Shown here in pieces: positions 1 through 11,894 of a stretch of DNA of 64,000 nucleotides. Each line of letters opens with the position of its first letter. Within the stretch, counting starts at the first letter, position 1. The notes under the pieces are model-generated. The model was given only the letters and a program-made list of their open reading frames with translations, was not told the origin of the DNA and searched no databases. A program made the position numbers and the translations under genes. Source of the stretch: Latrodectus hesperus (lineage: Eukaryota > Arthropoda > Arachnida > Araneae > Theridiidae); contig CM075853.1 in the NCBI GenBank assembly GCA_037975125.1, forward strand, positions 88,484,395 through 88,548,394, written 5' to 3'.

Positions 1-118
1 CTTTTCAAAAAAAAATTTTTTTCATTTAAATATATGAAATTTAAATTTTTCCATGTACTTTAAGGTGATCGCCTTTCTCCCGATCAGTTAAAAGATTAAT
101 TAATTTTCTCGAAAAAAA

Positions 119-281
119 AGCCGAATGGTTATCGCTCTTGCCTTCGGTTCAACAGTTCGTGGGTTCGAATCCCACTTGGGCATGGATGTTTGTAGTGGTT
201 CTGAATCCACTTTAATCCGTAGGTCATGGTCTATTTAACCCTCGTGTGCAAAAAATGATCGTTGAGCGACAAACAAAACAA
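119..281 (+). repeat. tRNA-related SINE, family A, best preserved copy
   Basis: The head has a box A-like segment (gaatggttatcgc) and a good box B (gggttcgaatcccac). It is followed by a body with ggatgtttgtagtggttctg, atccactttaa and taggtcatggtc, and a tail gtgcaaaaaatgatcgttgagc plus (acaaac)n. The same head, body and tail order recurs at 27841, 29978, 45345, 49203 and 55097, which defines a family. Pol III transcription and LINE-driven retrotransposition are inferred from the architecture. Confidence 0.7.
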
Positions 282-855
282 TCTCCAAAATAAAATTTAA
301 AAAACTGCAAGTTTATTAAAAAATACTCAATTATTTTTTCAAAACAAAGTTTTATTCGAAAGCACATGCATAATGGATTCCTGAATCATCACGTTTTATA
401 ATAAAGTTCCGATATTTTTTAACATTTAAAAAACTTATTCTAGAAAATTAAATAAATCTTATTTTGATAAACAGCTTATTTATGCAAATTTGATAAATCG
501 CAAAACTGATAAGCTTTAAAGTAAATTAAATCTTTTGATAAATTTCTTTAAAATATATTTTGAGCAGTTTTTCTCGGGTAAATAGAAGTTAATAGCAAAG
601 CAGTGCGCGGTAGCATCTAAGAGTATTTGAGGCAACACATGTTTCTCTAATCTGACATTAACTAAGTATTTCATATGACCTCATTGGGAATAATATAAAA
701 ATCTACAAATTCTCAGAGCGCGAAAATATCTCTCTCACGGAGCTACCAATGCCTTAAACGGAAAAAAATGTTGCTGTTGTGAAAATCATAGACTTTAAAA
801 CAACACTTCCTAATTGGTTTGGGTTTAAAATTTTAATTTAGGTTTCTTTGACTTT
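282..855. other. AT-rich intergenic, no gene seen
   Basis: AT-rich sequence with short homopolymers. I see no coding signal, and no repeat structure beyond the start of the duplication described next. Confidence 0.5.
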
Positions 856-1105
856 CATCATTCAAAATAGAAACTGCGAAACATGGATTTCAGTTTTCAT
901 CTTAACTTTCAAATAACTGACCTCAATACACTGACCACTTTTTGTCTGCCACAAAAATATGGTATGTTTTGTTTTTTTTTTTTTCAAAAGTTTTAAGCCC
1001 GAAATGAAGCACATTCAAAATGAAAACCGAATAACATGGACCAAAGTTCTTAGTTTTCAAATAATTGACCTGACTAATTATTCTGTCCACCAGAAAAATA
1101 CCTCC
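856..1105 (+). repeat. Divergent direct duplication, about 153-bp period
   Basis: The block from 858 (cattcaaaatagaaact, acatgga, ttttcaaataactgacct, gtctgccacaaaaata) recurs in the same order from 1011 (cattcaaaatgaaaacc, acatgga, ttttcaaataattgacct, gtccaccagaaaaata). There are two units with small indels. Origin unknown. Confidence 0.6.
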
Positions 1106-1109
1106 CTCA

Positions 1110-1435
1110 AAGTGGTTTGATTAGTGGCGCTTGCTCTTGTAACAAGAGATGTCTATTTCATGTGGTATTTAAAAGCGGCGGTATTTTAGCGAGCTCTGCG
1201 AGTTCAGAGAGCGACATCTGGTGCTCACCTCCCTGTAGAAATCTTACTAGCCCAGCAACAGAGCGACACAGGGAAATTCTTTTTCTCCCGATAGATCTGC
1301 TATTAAAAATACTCTCTGGTCGCAATGTCCTCCAAGTGAAATGATACCTTTGGGGTGACTTTTGCTTGGTTTCTGTTTCTAAATTAGTAAGGAAACCCAC
1401 TTCCAGGATTACGATGGCACACTTCCTATTACTCC
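1110..1435 (-). repeat. Moderately GC-rich dispersed repeat, unclassified
   Basis: This block is clearly less AT-rich than its flanks and is open on the minus strand for 80 codons (1158-1400), with a C-terminal part reading GLVRFLQGGEHQMSLSELAE. The pattern resembles short hypothetical proteins often predicted in spider genomes, which suggests a widespread repeat rather than a gene. No catalytic motif is visible. The open frame may be fortuitous. Confidence 0.4.
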
Positions 1436-1649
1436 ACTGTACTAGACGTTCTCAGTTTCACTTCTAGTACTAAAATGAGTTATTTAATGGGTCAGCTAAT
1501 TAAGAGACCAATTCAAATTAAAAAGCTAATCTTCTTTTGGTAACATGTCTAAAACAGCATCTTTATGACATACCATATTTTCATTTACTTATGTTTACCA
1601 TAAAATGGATTATAAAACTGGATTGAATAAATTATGAACATATAAATAA

Positions 1650-1651
<2 letters not shown>

Positions 1652-1727
<76 letters not shown>
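1652..1727. repeat. (TA)n microsatellite
   Basis: An uninterrupted TA dinucleotide run of about 38 units. Confidence 0.95.
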
Positions 1728-1729
<2 letters not shown>

Positions 1730-1885
1730 TACATAGTACTTACTATTTCAACATTTTTACCCAGTTGTATTGAATAGAACTAAATTAATTAAAGTAATAT
1801 AAATGTTTAATATGAGAACATTCTTGTAAGCTGTTAACATACTTAAGAACATCAGATAACTTTATATAAGTATGTTTATACACAA

Positions 1886-2023
<138 letters not shown>

Positions 2024-2029
2024 AATTAA

Positions 2030-2790
2030 AATCCAAATTTAAAATTAAAATTTTCATACAAATAAAATGTAAGCAGATACTCAGTAATGTAAACTGTAAC
2101 TTTTATCCTTATGCTGAGACCAAGCGTGTGGTTTTTGGCAGCATCCAAACTTACATTTCGGGATTTTTATTAATTTTACCAGATAATGCAGAAATCTGTA
2201 AAATAAAATGGCCTTTCTCTAAAAACAGTAAAATGTTAATTAATAAGTTTGCTCAAAATTTCAATAAAAATATCCATTGAACCAATCCTCAACTGCTTTC
2301 AATATTTTAAATATTTAAATGCATTCAATTTGCATGTTATCCAACAATACGATTAGTTTAACTGACCATAAACAAATATCAAAGATTGTTTGTGCATCAA
2401 CTGAACGTACTTTCTTTTCTTTCTGCTCTTGACATTGGGAGGCATTTTAATATCCGAATTTCTTTCCGCTTCGTGTTTCGTAAGACTTCCTTACTGCCAT
2501 AGATACGGAATATATAGCCATACTGATGCTCTGCTTAAACTATACTGACAAATGCCGCATGTGCCTACGGCAACGCGATAGTCGGGTTCGAGTCTGGAGA
2601 CACATTGTGCTGAGAACAGAAGAATATACTTTTCTTAGTGCGGAAAAATTTGCTTTGACCGATTTCATTTGTATTTTATTTGATCTTACCTAAGCTGTTG
2701 TTTCTTTTTGGATGAAAGCAATAACTATTTAGTTATGAAAATCACAATATTAATCAAATAATGCGCTCTTGACATCACTTGACGGATCTT
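2030..2790. other. No gene recognised; possible tRNA-like scrap
   Basis: AT-rich sequence. Around 2575-2600 the string gtcgggttcgagtctggaga resembles a Pol III box B, and 2793-2820 carries the complement of one (ggattcgaactcac). These are probably old SINE heads. Nothing else is supported. Confidence 0.35.
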
Positions 2791-2929
2791 CGGTTAAGCA
2801 GGGATTCGAACTCACTGCTTTCCGATAATGAGATATATCGGAGCAATATTACCTTTTGTTTTATATTGCAGCCTAACGGTCTACATAAAGCATTTTAGGG
2901 TTCACCACGTCAGCTGCCTTCTCAAAAGA

Positions 2930-3190
2930 CTTTTCATTGATAGGAAACCGTATTCACGTTTCGCAAGGCTGAAAACTTCAAAAACACCCACTCTGGCAAA
3001 AGCACATTGGGAAAGCAGATGCGCAACACCCCTCTCTCGTCGTTTAACAGTTGCTGGTTCCAAACCCCAGTCAACCTTCACTTTGAGGTGCTGCCACACA
3101 GTAATTATAAAAGTCCTCAGTACTTTGATGGTTTCTTCCAGTTGCAAAATTGTTCTCGAAGTTTTCTAAATCCAGGAAAACAAACTGCTC
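2930..3190 (+). repeat. Probable divergent tRNA-related SINE
   Basis: A box B-like gctggttccaaaccccagtc at 3052-3071 is preceded by a less AT-rich head (gcagatgcgcaacacccctc). The block is richer in GC than its surroundings. It shares aacagtt just before box B with family A. No tail is clear. Small open frames on both strands are not taken as genes. Confidence 0.35.
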
Positions 3191-3249
3191 TGCTTCAATT
3201 TCTAGACAACAATCCTAAATTGAAATTTTTATTCAATACTTCCCAACAC

Positions 3250-4440
3250 AACTAGAGAGTATGCCTTAGAAATGCTTTATTTGTAATAAAGAAATCCTAT
3301 ACTTTATTATTAAAGAAGTCTTTACATAAATTAATTTCTTATCAAAGTCAGTAGTCTAAAATTCTATGTTGACTAGATTACAATAGGATGATACTAAATG
3401 AAATCATCGATATTTATTCGCATTGAATTCATTTAAACTTAAATTCTTATAACTAATATGAAGCTCGGGATTTTTTTCCTATTGAAATTGGTACATCAAC
3501 ACAAAAGTCAAAGCTAGAAAAATAAAAAAATTAAATAGATTCATACAAAATAGTAGAAAAAATGCATAAATCCTGGCTCAACGACTTTTGACAAATGGAA
3601 ACAACAATAAACCCGAAAAGACATGTTTGTTCTTTCTATGAATTAGAAATGGCTAAATATTTGACAACAGAAATCTTGTTTATCATCGATAGAGTATTAA
3701 AATTTAAAAATGCTAAGCATATTTAACATTTGGACTATGTCTTCTAATGTGTTTTAAACTATTTAAAAAAATAAATAATATAAGGCAAACAATTCTCAAA
3801 AAGTTTCCTAAAATTAGTATACATTTAACATAAATTTCTGTCAAAAAAATATTGTTTAAAATGAAAAAAAATTTAATATTGATGCCCACCTTTTAACTGG
3901 ATTCAAAACAACGGGTGTTTATCAAAACAATGGGAAGTACAATATTGCCCAGTTTTTATCGGACATTTTGGAACCCCAGATGGCATCAAAGCAGCATTTA
4001 TAAATAAAATTCTGTAGATTCATTACCGCCGTTTTGAAAACGAAAAGGTTGAATTGCAAAAATATAATATTATAATTAATCTATTGTGTAGGGAAGGTTT
4101 GAAGTTCTGCAGAATGCCTAATATTTTTAGGCAGAGTACGATACATTTTGCATACATTCCTTAGACATTCTTCACAAAACCTAGGAATTCTATAGAATGA
4201 CGAATGCTACTTCTAAAAAATGTTTTGATAAGGTTGTTAAATGAGTGAAGTGCATTCAAAATACCAGTGTTATTCTGAAAATAAAATGATTAAAAAGAAT
4301 TATACAAAATATATTAAGGAAAATGAAAGCTGTCCTATACAAAATGTATGCATTCCTTTCCAATGGTTGCAACATGGTGAGCTTGAATGATATTTTGATT
4401 TAAATTTCCTTCATTTTTTTCGCATTTTCTATTTTGGCGC
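3250..4440. other. AT-rich intergenic, nothing recognised
   Basis: No reading frame of note, splice-exon pattern or ordered repeat was seen. The piece around 3880-4030 (gcccaccttttaactgg, ggaaccccagatggcatc) is slightly GC-richer and could be an old repeat. Confidence 0.4.
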
Positions 4441-4459
4441 TATGCATTTATATTTGAAT

Positions 4460-5085
4460 TCAAGGGTGGTCTGTTTGGTGAGTGATCGGAAGGTAAGTGA
4501 GTTCGAATCCAGACTTAACATTCTTTTCTGCTGGATCCCAAGTCTTGTAGGTCTCGACAGCAATGAGAAAGCTGAGGCAGCTGCTAAATCTGCAGCCGGT
4601 CCATCTCTTCCATCTATTCCTTTGGCTGATGTGAGACGAAATGTTAAACGACTTATTTACTCTCTTTGGCAGGAGTCATGGAACACGCAGGTCAATATTA
4701 AATTGCATCCCATATTTTCATACATTACCTCATTAACAGTTTTACTGATATGAAGTGTGGATGTAAGATTCGCCTTCGTATCGGACACACACGTTTCACA
4801 CATAGACATTTGTTTTTAAGTGAATTAAATCCATGGTGTGAAACGTCTGATGAACCATAAACAGTGTATCATATTTTGATTTCATGTCATGATTTTAACA
4901 ATTTACGTTTACACTTTTTTAAGACTGATATTTTAACTTTGTTTGATTTAATAGGGGATCCTCCCCATTGAAATCTATTCGCTTTTTTAAGTTGCAATAG
5001 GTTTTTCACATTACATTTAGTTACTATTTTAAATTTTCAAATTATTTATATATTTGATTATTCCTTTTTAATGCTTTATAATTTT
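4460..5085 (+). pseudogene. LINE 3' end: decayed RNase H and C-terminal zinc region, with a tRNA-like head at its 5' edge
   Basis: From about 4515 the plus strand reads CWIPSLVGLDSNEKAEAAAKSA, the RNase H motif of Jockey/I-type spider LINEs. After a frame change come IRLRIGHTRFTH, LNPWCE and DILTLFDLIGDPP, the standard end of these ORFs. Stops and frame shifts make it a pseudogene. At 4460-4512 a tRNA-like segment with box B gagttcgaatcc directly abuts the LINE part. The same LINE lineage is found in reverse at about 51460-52360. Confidence 0.72.
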
Positions 5086-5395
5086 TTGTTCCAATGGCGG
5101 GCGCAAGAGGGTTGAACCCTGTGCCACAACAAGGCCGGAGACTGCTACTCATTTGTCGTTACCCAGCGGGCACCTGTGAAACAAGTCACGGATGCGAGTA
5201 GCGTTGCCCGCGGCATACCACCACAAACCCGTTTATAGGGTATGCCACATTCATACAACAACACAGAAGAAAGGACAGCGAAAACAGAGAAGAAAAGATA
5301 CATCCATGCTCGAACCGGGATTCAGACCCGGGACCCACAGCTCAGGAGTCAGGAACGCTAACCACTCAGCCAATCGGTCAGCATGTTTCATAATT
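5085..5395 (-). repeat. tRNA-derived SINE, family B
   Basis: On the minus strand the head reads tggctgagtggttagcgttc (box A) and gggtctgaatcccggttcg (box B region), very close to a real tRNA. A roughly 250-bp GC-richer body follows, ending near the gttcaaccctcttgcgcccg segment beside the LINE 3' UTR. It is not a functional tRNA gene: I could not pair a complete acceptor stem. Inferred to be Pol III transcribed. Confidence 0.65.
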
Positions 5396-5499
5396 AGATT
5401 TTAAAATAATATATACACTGAATTTTGTTTTTTAAATTTTAATGTTGCTTGGGCTTATATAAAAAAATGAAATAATTAAATAAAAGAAATAAAATTAAA

Positions 5500-5570
5500 T
5501 CCTTTTCTTGGCGCAGCATGTCCAATTATGGACCTTGCGCCATAAAACCCAACCAACCAACCAGACTTAA
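5500..5570 (+). repeat. LINE-type 3' tail with (AACC)n end
   Basis: The stem-like ggcgcagcatgtccaattatggaccttgcgcc, with self-complementary ends, is followed by ataaaacccaaccaaccaacc. This is the form of a LINE 3' terminus with a short tandem tail. A weaker related string (gcggcccaattatggacc) occurs at 56379-56401. Confidence 0.45.
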
Positions 5571-5989
5571 CCAAAGACCGAGACACGTCAAATAGGTCGT
5601 GACCATCATGTTTCCTAGAGAAATGATAGGTCACGTTTTGGTTGGTCCCTGTTTCTCTTTTACACCGTTCGGAATGAAATTTCAAATTCTGTATAACTTG
5701 CAGATGTAAACTTCAAATCCTGCAGAATGACTTTGGGAGAAGCAAATAAAAAAATGTGTTTTCCTTTGTGAGTAAATATTATTTTTCTTTTGACAAGATT
5801 TGATGAAATGATTTCACTGAGTAAGCCATTCATACGATCTCATTATTTAATAAAAGAATATTTTTGGCTTAAGCTGCTTTGAGGCTTAATTTTTTATTTT
5901 AAATTTTTTCTTGAAAACGTTTACACTCAATGTTAAGTGGGAATTATGTTTTGAGTCATTTCTTTTCACATGTAATGTTGCATTGTAAG

Positions 5990-6360
5990 TATTCTCCCCC
6001 CACGTAACAGTCATCTTTAGTAGAGACCCCAACAACAACAAACAACACACACCCAGCGGCAACGCTGAGTTAACGACTTGGGATGACGAGACTCAGCTGT
6101 TCCAGTGACTCGTCCGGAGCAAACAGCCCGATGATTTTTTTTTTCAGTTCGATAAGAAGGGAGTGAGTGTTTCGATGACATTAGGGTATCCCTAATCTGG
6201 GGAGGTGATTGGGCTAATGATTTGGACTATGAAAATTCATCGGTCCCTTAATGGAACACTGCACAGTTTGTCATCTCGACTAGAGAGCGCTGTGGTATCG
6301 CCCGTTGAGTTGAAGTGCTCGGTACGATGAGTGTGCGGCAAATGGCCCAATGACTTTTCA
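5990..6360. repeat. GC-richer dispersed repeat, unclassified
   Basis: A sharp rise in GC over about 350 bp with (CAA)n near its left end (accccaacaacaacaaac). Internally, ggagtgagtgtttcgatgac at 6161 recurs as ggagtgagcgttgcgatgat at 6390, so two related units lie about 230 bp apart. No coding capacity recognised. Confidence 0.45.
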
Positions 6361-6439
6361 TTTTTTTACTTTATTTTATGTAATGAAAGGAGTGAGCGTT
6401 GCGATGATATTATGCCCTTCAAATTTATACTCTACGTTG

Positions 6440-7540
6440 TCTGTCAATGCTGTTGTCTAGCTTATATAGCAAAAATGCACTGTCGTTTAAAAATATTTTT
6501 TTAACGATAACGTATTTCTGCAGTAAAAGAAAGACAATATTGAAGAAGACCCATTTCAAATACCTATATATTTTATACGTTTCTTCATATATAAAAATAT
6601 TTGTGTTGGAAAAGCTATTTTTTAAATACTTTTAAATAAATTCAAAAATTTAAAATTAGATAGCATATTTAGAAGAAATTGATATGAAATGTATTTTACC
6701 TATCATCTAATATTTTTTACTGTTTGACATTTCAGTAAAAATCTAAAAGTTTGTTGTTCTTATTGCTTTTATAAGATTTATATTCTTTTAACAAGTTCTC
6801 GTGAAACTAATTCAGAAATTTAGTTTTAAAAATTAAAATTAAAGTCATAAATTTATTCATTTACCTCTTCTTATAGTATATTTAAAAAGACAGAAATGTA
6901 TTATCATAGAATATTTCTAAACTAGAGACTTTGATAGATTTAAAATAGAACATTAATTCTATTTTAATATAAAACACAGACTTTTTTAATATAAAGATTT
7001 TAATAAAATAACGCAGACTTTTAATATAGAGATTTTAATTTAGAACAGAGTTCTTTTGCTTAGACAGCTGTGATTCTATTGTCTTTAATTCGTTTTTGAT
7101 GATTTTCTACAACAAATTTACATTAATAGCATAAAAATTGACATAAATATGAATACTCTTGAACTTTTCAAAATCGATATCTGCACAGCTGAAGGTAATA
7201 AAAGAAACGAGTTACAAATCTTTGTTAATAATTACATTCAATTTATTATAGTAATATAAGAATAAAAATTCAATTATATTCTCAGATACATGCCTTCCTA
7301 TTTATTTGTGTTTCTAATTATAATATTTTTTTAACTCGCAACCCTAATATTTATGAATTTAACCACAAAAATAAAATATACACATTAGACAGGGCTTTTT
7401 AAAAGCTCTTTTTAAACATCCCTATCTCTTGCAAAAGCCCGAATCACAGCCTTTTCTTAATATATAGCCGTACATCAATATCTGTGATACGGTTGCCATG
7501 GGGGCGAGAAAAGATGCGAATAAAAAAATTTTGCTCCCTT
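6440..7540. other. AT-rich intergenic, nothing recognised
   Basis: Long AT-rich stretch without gene signal. The right part (7390-7530) is slightly GC-richer and forms the target of the mariner insertion. Confidence 0.5.
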
Positions 7541-7543
7541 ATA

Positions 7544-8830
7544 CAGAGGGTATTAATGTATTTTTAGAACGATTTCGGAGCCGTTTAATTAATGTTTAAA
7601 ATGTAAAGACTATTTTTTAAATGTTCGATATGATAGCCTTTTTTCTGGACTATGAGTCTGCATCGTGATTTCCATGATAGAAGAGCTTTTCGTAAAATTT
7701 CCAGGGGTAGTGCTTTCCATTCCCCTTCCATTGCTTTCCAGAGTCCATCCATCGTGGTGGGTTTGCGTTTAGAAAGAGCTCTTGTTAACAGACCAAAAGC
7801 ACAATAGTCCATAGGTGAAACGTCAGGGGACTTCACAGGAATATGTTGAAAAGGTATATATGCAATACCTGCATTAGTCTTCATTTTTTTAAGGAATGCA
7901 GTGGTAGTTTTCGAAGTATGACTTGTAGCTTTGTCTTGATGAAGTTTCATTCTTTGAAAGTCATTGGGATAAAGAAGTGGAATTTCTTCTGTAAATATTG
8001 GACGCAAGACTTTCTCCTGATAGTATGATGAGTTGATTTTAACATTTTTTCTACTCTTTTTAATTTTCCATTGTAGGAAAAACCTGCGATTATCATAAAC
8101 TCCTTGCTGAAACTTTCTTTACATTGACGGAACCAGGTTTGTACAGTTTTTTCTCCTCGTTTTCTGTAGTATATACACCTTTTTTTGTTGCAGTCATTTA
8201 GGTAAACCCATGCTTCATCAAGGGTCACAATGTATCTCCTGCTAAATGGTTTTCATACAGGATTCTACAAAATGTTTTGCGATGAGCCTCATACCTCGGC
8301 AAAAGCTTGAGAACATTATGTTTTTTAGGTTTTTTAAGTTGTAAATGTTGACTTATTATTTTATTTATTGTTGCTACAGATGTATCTAATGACTTTGCAA
8401 ATGATTTTTGTATTGATTGATTTTCTCTTTGTAACCTGCGAATTTCACTTTAGGAACATTTGAAACAGTACGTACTTTTTTCGGATATTCGTTTGGAGTC
8501 TTCTTTCCATGTAGAAATAATGATTGACGGTTTTTACCTGTCCGATTAATAATGTTGCTTATTTTGCACTTAGAAATTTTAATACCATGCATTTCACAAC
8601 GTTTTTGAATCCTGGGATAAGAATATTTCTCTTCGGAAAGCGCAAAAACATATCCTTCAATCCACAGCTTGTTTACATGCGACATTTTGAAAGAACAATA
8701 AATTTAAAAGTAGCTGACGATATTTCTCTTTTCAAATAATAAAATGTTGCTAAATAAATTTTATTCTAAGACATTTATTTTTTTTAATATTCTTAGTCGA
8801 AATCGTTCTAAAATGTGTTAATACCCTCCG
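7544..8830 (-). mobile_element. Tc1/mariner element, DD41D type, with TIRs and TA duplication
   Basis: Terminal inverted repeats of about 38 bp begin cagagggtattaatg at 7544 and end ttaataccctccg at 8830; both reach the shared inner string cgaaatcgttct. They are flanked by TA at 7542-7543 and 8831-8832. The total of 1287 bp is normal for mariner. The transposase is on the minus strand but broken by frame shifts. It is a structurally intact, coding-dead copy. Confidence 0.88.
7585..8685 (-). pseudogene. DD41D mariner transposase, frameshifted
   Basis: Three minus-strand pieces in order: 8386-8685 with an N-terminal DNA-binding region (MSHVNKLWIEGYVFAL); 7947-8228 with the first catalytic Asp in TLDEAWVYL, then KRGEK and AGFSYNGK; and 7585-8007 with the second Asp in HQDKATSHT and the third in KSPDVSPMDYCAFG. 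Counting from QD to MD gives 41 intervening residues. The pieces are in different frames, so the protein cannot be made from this copy. Family assignment is from motif recall. Confidence 0.85.
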
Positions 8831-8832
8831 TA

Positions 8833-9735
8833 TAATGTTAAATAAAGCAATATTATAAACAAAGTAAAGTGAACATTTCAAACATTTTTATATAATTGAT
8901 ACTATTAATATTAAATTGCATCTGCTACAAACCAATTTTAAACATCGCATAGAATGTCATGCAAATTAAATTTTAAATTTTTTAAAATATCCTTAAAATT
9001 AAGGTCTAAATTTTTAAAAAAAGGTTATAAAATTAATCCATATACTCTTATCAACACCTTGATCCATCAGTAAATTTTGCATTCAAAAAATACATAAGCA
9101 AAGCATAAAGGAAAGAAAGAAAATATAATTTTTTTTATTAAAAGTTGCAAACATAATCTAAACTTAAATCACATATAATATAAGAATTCATTCCCTGAAG
9201 ATAATAAAAATTGTATAATCAAAAATTATAACAGAAATATTGTATTCTTATGATTTGTTACAATGGTTATGATTCTAAAATATTTAGATTAAATTAAATT
9301 AGTAAAAATTATTTTTTACATTTGAATTGAATGTGTGATGTTTTTATATACATTACTTTTAAAACTTATTTCTACAAGCAGTTAACATCAGAAAGTTTAA
9401 AAATAAAATGCTAGCCTGTTGTCAAATTTTATAATATTCCGAAGAGTGGGAAATAGATTTTCTACTCCCCTTCCTGCTTTGACAAATCTTTCGTCATTAT
9501 TTCCATCAAGATTCTTCTGATAACGTCACTAGAGCTTGTGTCACTCTTATCATTCAAAACATTCAGCTGAAAATAATAATAAAATATTAGAAATATAAAA
9601 TTCATCTGAAGTTTTAGTTCACCAACCCTACTAACCATGTTAATGCGTATTTCCCTGTCAACTATATATTTTTATGTAGAAACTGGATGCTTTTAAACTT
9701 TTTTGTTATTCAGCTGGTTTAAATGGCTGGTGTTC
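8833..9735. other. AT-rich intergenic, nothing recognised
   Basis: No coding signal or ordered repeat seen. Confidence 0.5.
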
Positions 9736-9743
9736 ATAATTCA

Positions 9744-10504
9744 GCTGGTGAGCATGCCTCTTCTCTTGTTTTGAATTGCGCGGCGAAGGCTCTTCAACGT
9801 CTCACAGTAGCGATCTGCATTGATTGTTGAACCGGCAGTCATGAATTCGCACAACAGTAACCCCTTCCTGTCCCAAAAGACGCTCGCCAACACTTTGCCT
9901 GCAGACAGCGTTTGTTTGAACTTCCTGGGCTTCGGCGACCCTGAACGGATTGTTCTTTCGTTTCCGGTGTCGTGTAGTGGGCCCAGGTCTCGTCCCCAGT
10001 GACAATAGAGTTCAAGAATTCCTCACCATCGGTTTCGTAGGCCTGAAGAAATTCGCGGGCCGCTTTAACACGCTGCCGTTTATTGTCTTCCGTAAGCATT
10101 TTCGGGACCCACCTTGCACAAACCTTGGCATATCCTAAATGATCTGTCAAAATGTTGTGAATGCAGGACTTGCTGACATCAGGGATCATGTCGCAGAGGT
10201 CTCGAACCGTCACCCTTCGATTTTTCAGCATTGCTTCTTCCACTGTAGCAATCGTTTCATCCAAAACCGGTGGCCGTCCAGAACGTTGTTTGTCATGGAC
10301 GTCTGTACGTCCTTCTTTGAATTTTCTGCACCATTTGCGTACGTGTTGTACGCTCATACAATTTTCACCGTAGACTTCACACAGTTGGGAATGAATGTCC
10401 ACTGGCGCAGTGTTTTTTGCACACAAAAAACGAATCACAGAGCGTAATTCACACCTGGCGGGAGAAGTGAGTGGGAGCTCCATCTCTAACAGCTGCCAAG
10501 CCAA
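9744..10504 (-). pseudogene. Mariner transposase fragment (DD34D type)
   Basis: The minus strand opens with MELPLTSPARCELRSVIRFL, then two helix-turn-helix regions (VYGENCMSVQHVRKWCRKF; RRVTVRDLCDM), the linker SGRPP and the first catalytic Asp in IVTGDETWAHY. Near 9960 a deletion of around 16 nt shifts the frame: homology resumes in another frame as SPKPRKFKQTLSAGKVL, DRKGLLLCEFM and INADRYCETL. A stop at 9741-9743 closes the remnant. The catalytic triad is incomplete. Confidence 0.85.
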
Positions 10505-10644
10505 GAATGAGCGTGCAGACAGCTCGCCCGGGCGGTGACTGGGAGAGAGGGAGCCAAGCTACACGCCAGTATCGCCAAATAACGTGTAACAACGTTCCTC
10601 GCGTCTGTAGCTCCATGGGAACCTTATTTTACGGACAACCCTCG
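9747..10644 (-). mobile_element. Truncated DD34D mariner element
   Basis: The right end has a mariner TIR: on the minus strand, acgagggttgtccgtaaaat following TA at 10645-10646. The body runs leftward and stops just after the transposase string GMLTS, before the second catalytic Asp, so the 3' third and its TIR are missing. The 11-bp string attcagctggt occurs at 9711 and again at the break (9738), which may mark the deletion or rearrangement junction. Confidence 0.8.
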
Positions 10645-10649
10645 TATAT

Positions 10650-11880
10650 TATTATATAAACTTGGATGTAACTTATAACATCAGATTTTGAACTGATTTA
10701 AAACGAAATACTTTTCAGATTATTTTTATACTTTTCAAATTTATATTAAAATAATGAATATGTCTTCCACAAACGGTGTGTTTGCTAAATTTGGCGACTG
10801 TTTTTATGACACAATTTTCCATTTGTTGTGTCTTCTGTATTTGAATTCTTTTACTGCGAAAATTGTTATCAGCCATTTTGTTGGTAGAATTGATTCTTTG
10901 CTCTCATTTTATGTTTATTATTTTTAATTTTCAAAATTCCTTCTCTAAAAACAGTGATTCACTTTAAAGCATAGATATTTGATAAAATAATGAAAAACCC
11001 ACCACTTGTTATGCAACATCCAAATTTTTGTGATGTCAGCTCACAAAGCAATTTTAATCATTGTTAAGAAGAAAAGGAAATTATAAAGTTTCAAATATAA
11101 TGTTATTCATTAACTGCCCTTCAGTACTTCTTTTTCAAGCTATAAATTTTGGAAGCGTTACTTCAAGAGACGGATGATTATGAAATTAAAATATCCTATT
11201 TGTAATTTGGAGCTTTCAAAAATTTACTTCGGGCGCAGTCTTCGTGATTTTGAAGGGCGTAAGACTCCCAATGCTTAACATAACTAATTGGTACAACCCA
11301 ATTTAGGGCTAGGTACAGGGATGCCTGCTTGTGCAACAGCAACATTATTGACGTATGTCATTATTTGATTGCAAAATTTTAATTATCTTTTTAACTCGTT
11401 AATCAGTGAGTGTAGTATCATCAACCTTTTTGGGGCTAGAAGCTAATAATTCTTGTAAAAGCTTTTAATTCCTCGATTAGCAGAACAGAAATCGCTTGGA
11501 AGATAGAAAGGAAGCCTGAGAAAATAGTAATCTTCTTAGTTGATTTATTGTATTTATACATAAACATGCACGCAAAATTTTGTTCAATTCAAACTCAACT
11601 CCAATTGAGTAGATTCTGTTTCTTTCCTTTTCCCCCCTTTCTTTTGAGAATGTTTCAAACAACGGAATCTCTTGTGTGCTCCAAATTTATATTAAATATT
11701 CAACATTTTTATATTCTACAATTTATATAGGACACAATTTTAATTATATGATTTAAAAAATGTATAAATAGAATTCATTAGGTGTATTCCTGAAACTGAG
11801 CATTACCATTTCTAAAAGTAAAATTCGAAGGTTTTTGCTTGGTGAAAGAAAAATAATTATAAAAGTTAGAAACAGTTTCC
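10650..11880. other. AT-rich intergenic, little recognised
   Basis: Mostly AT-rich. The segment 11228-11345 (cgggcgcagtcttcgtg, ctaggtacagggatgcctgc) is GC-richer and looks like part of a repeat, but it was not classified. Confidence 0.4.
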
Positions 11881-11894
11881 TGGGATTGAATACG

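Noticed and set aside
119..190. A functional tRNA gene at the left edge
   Set aside because: The acceptor stem does not pair, and the head is followed by the same body and tail as the other SINE copies.
5085..5395. A functional tRNA gene on the minus strand
   Set aside because: Box A and B are good, but no complete cloverleaf with acceptor stem could be paired, and a SINE body follows.
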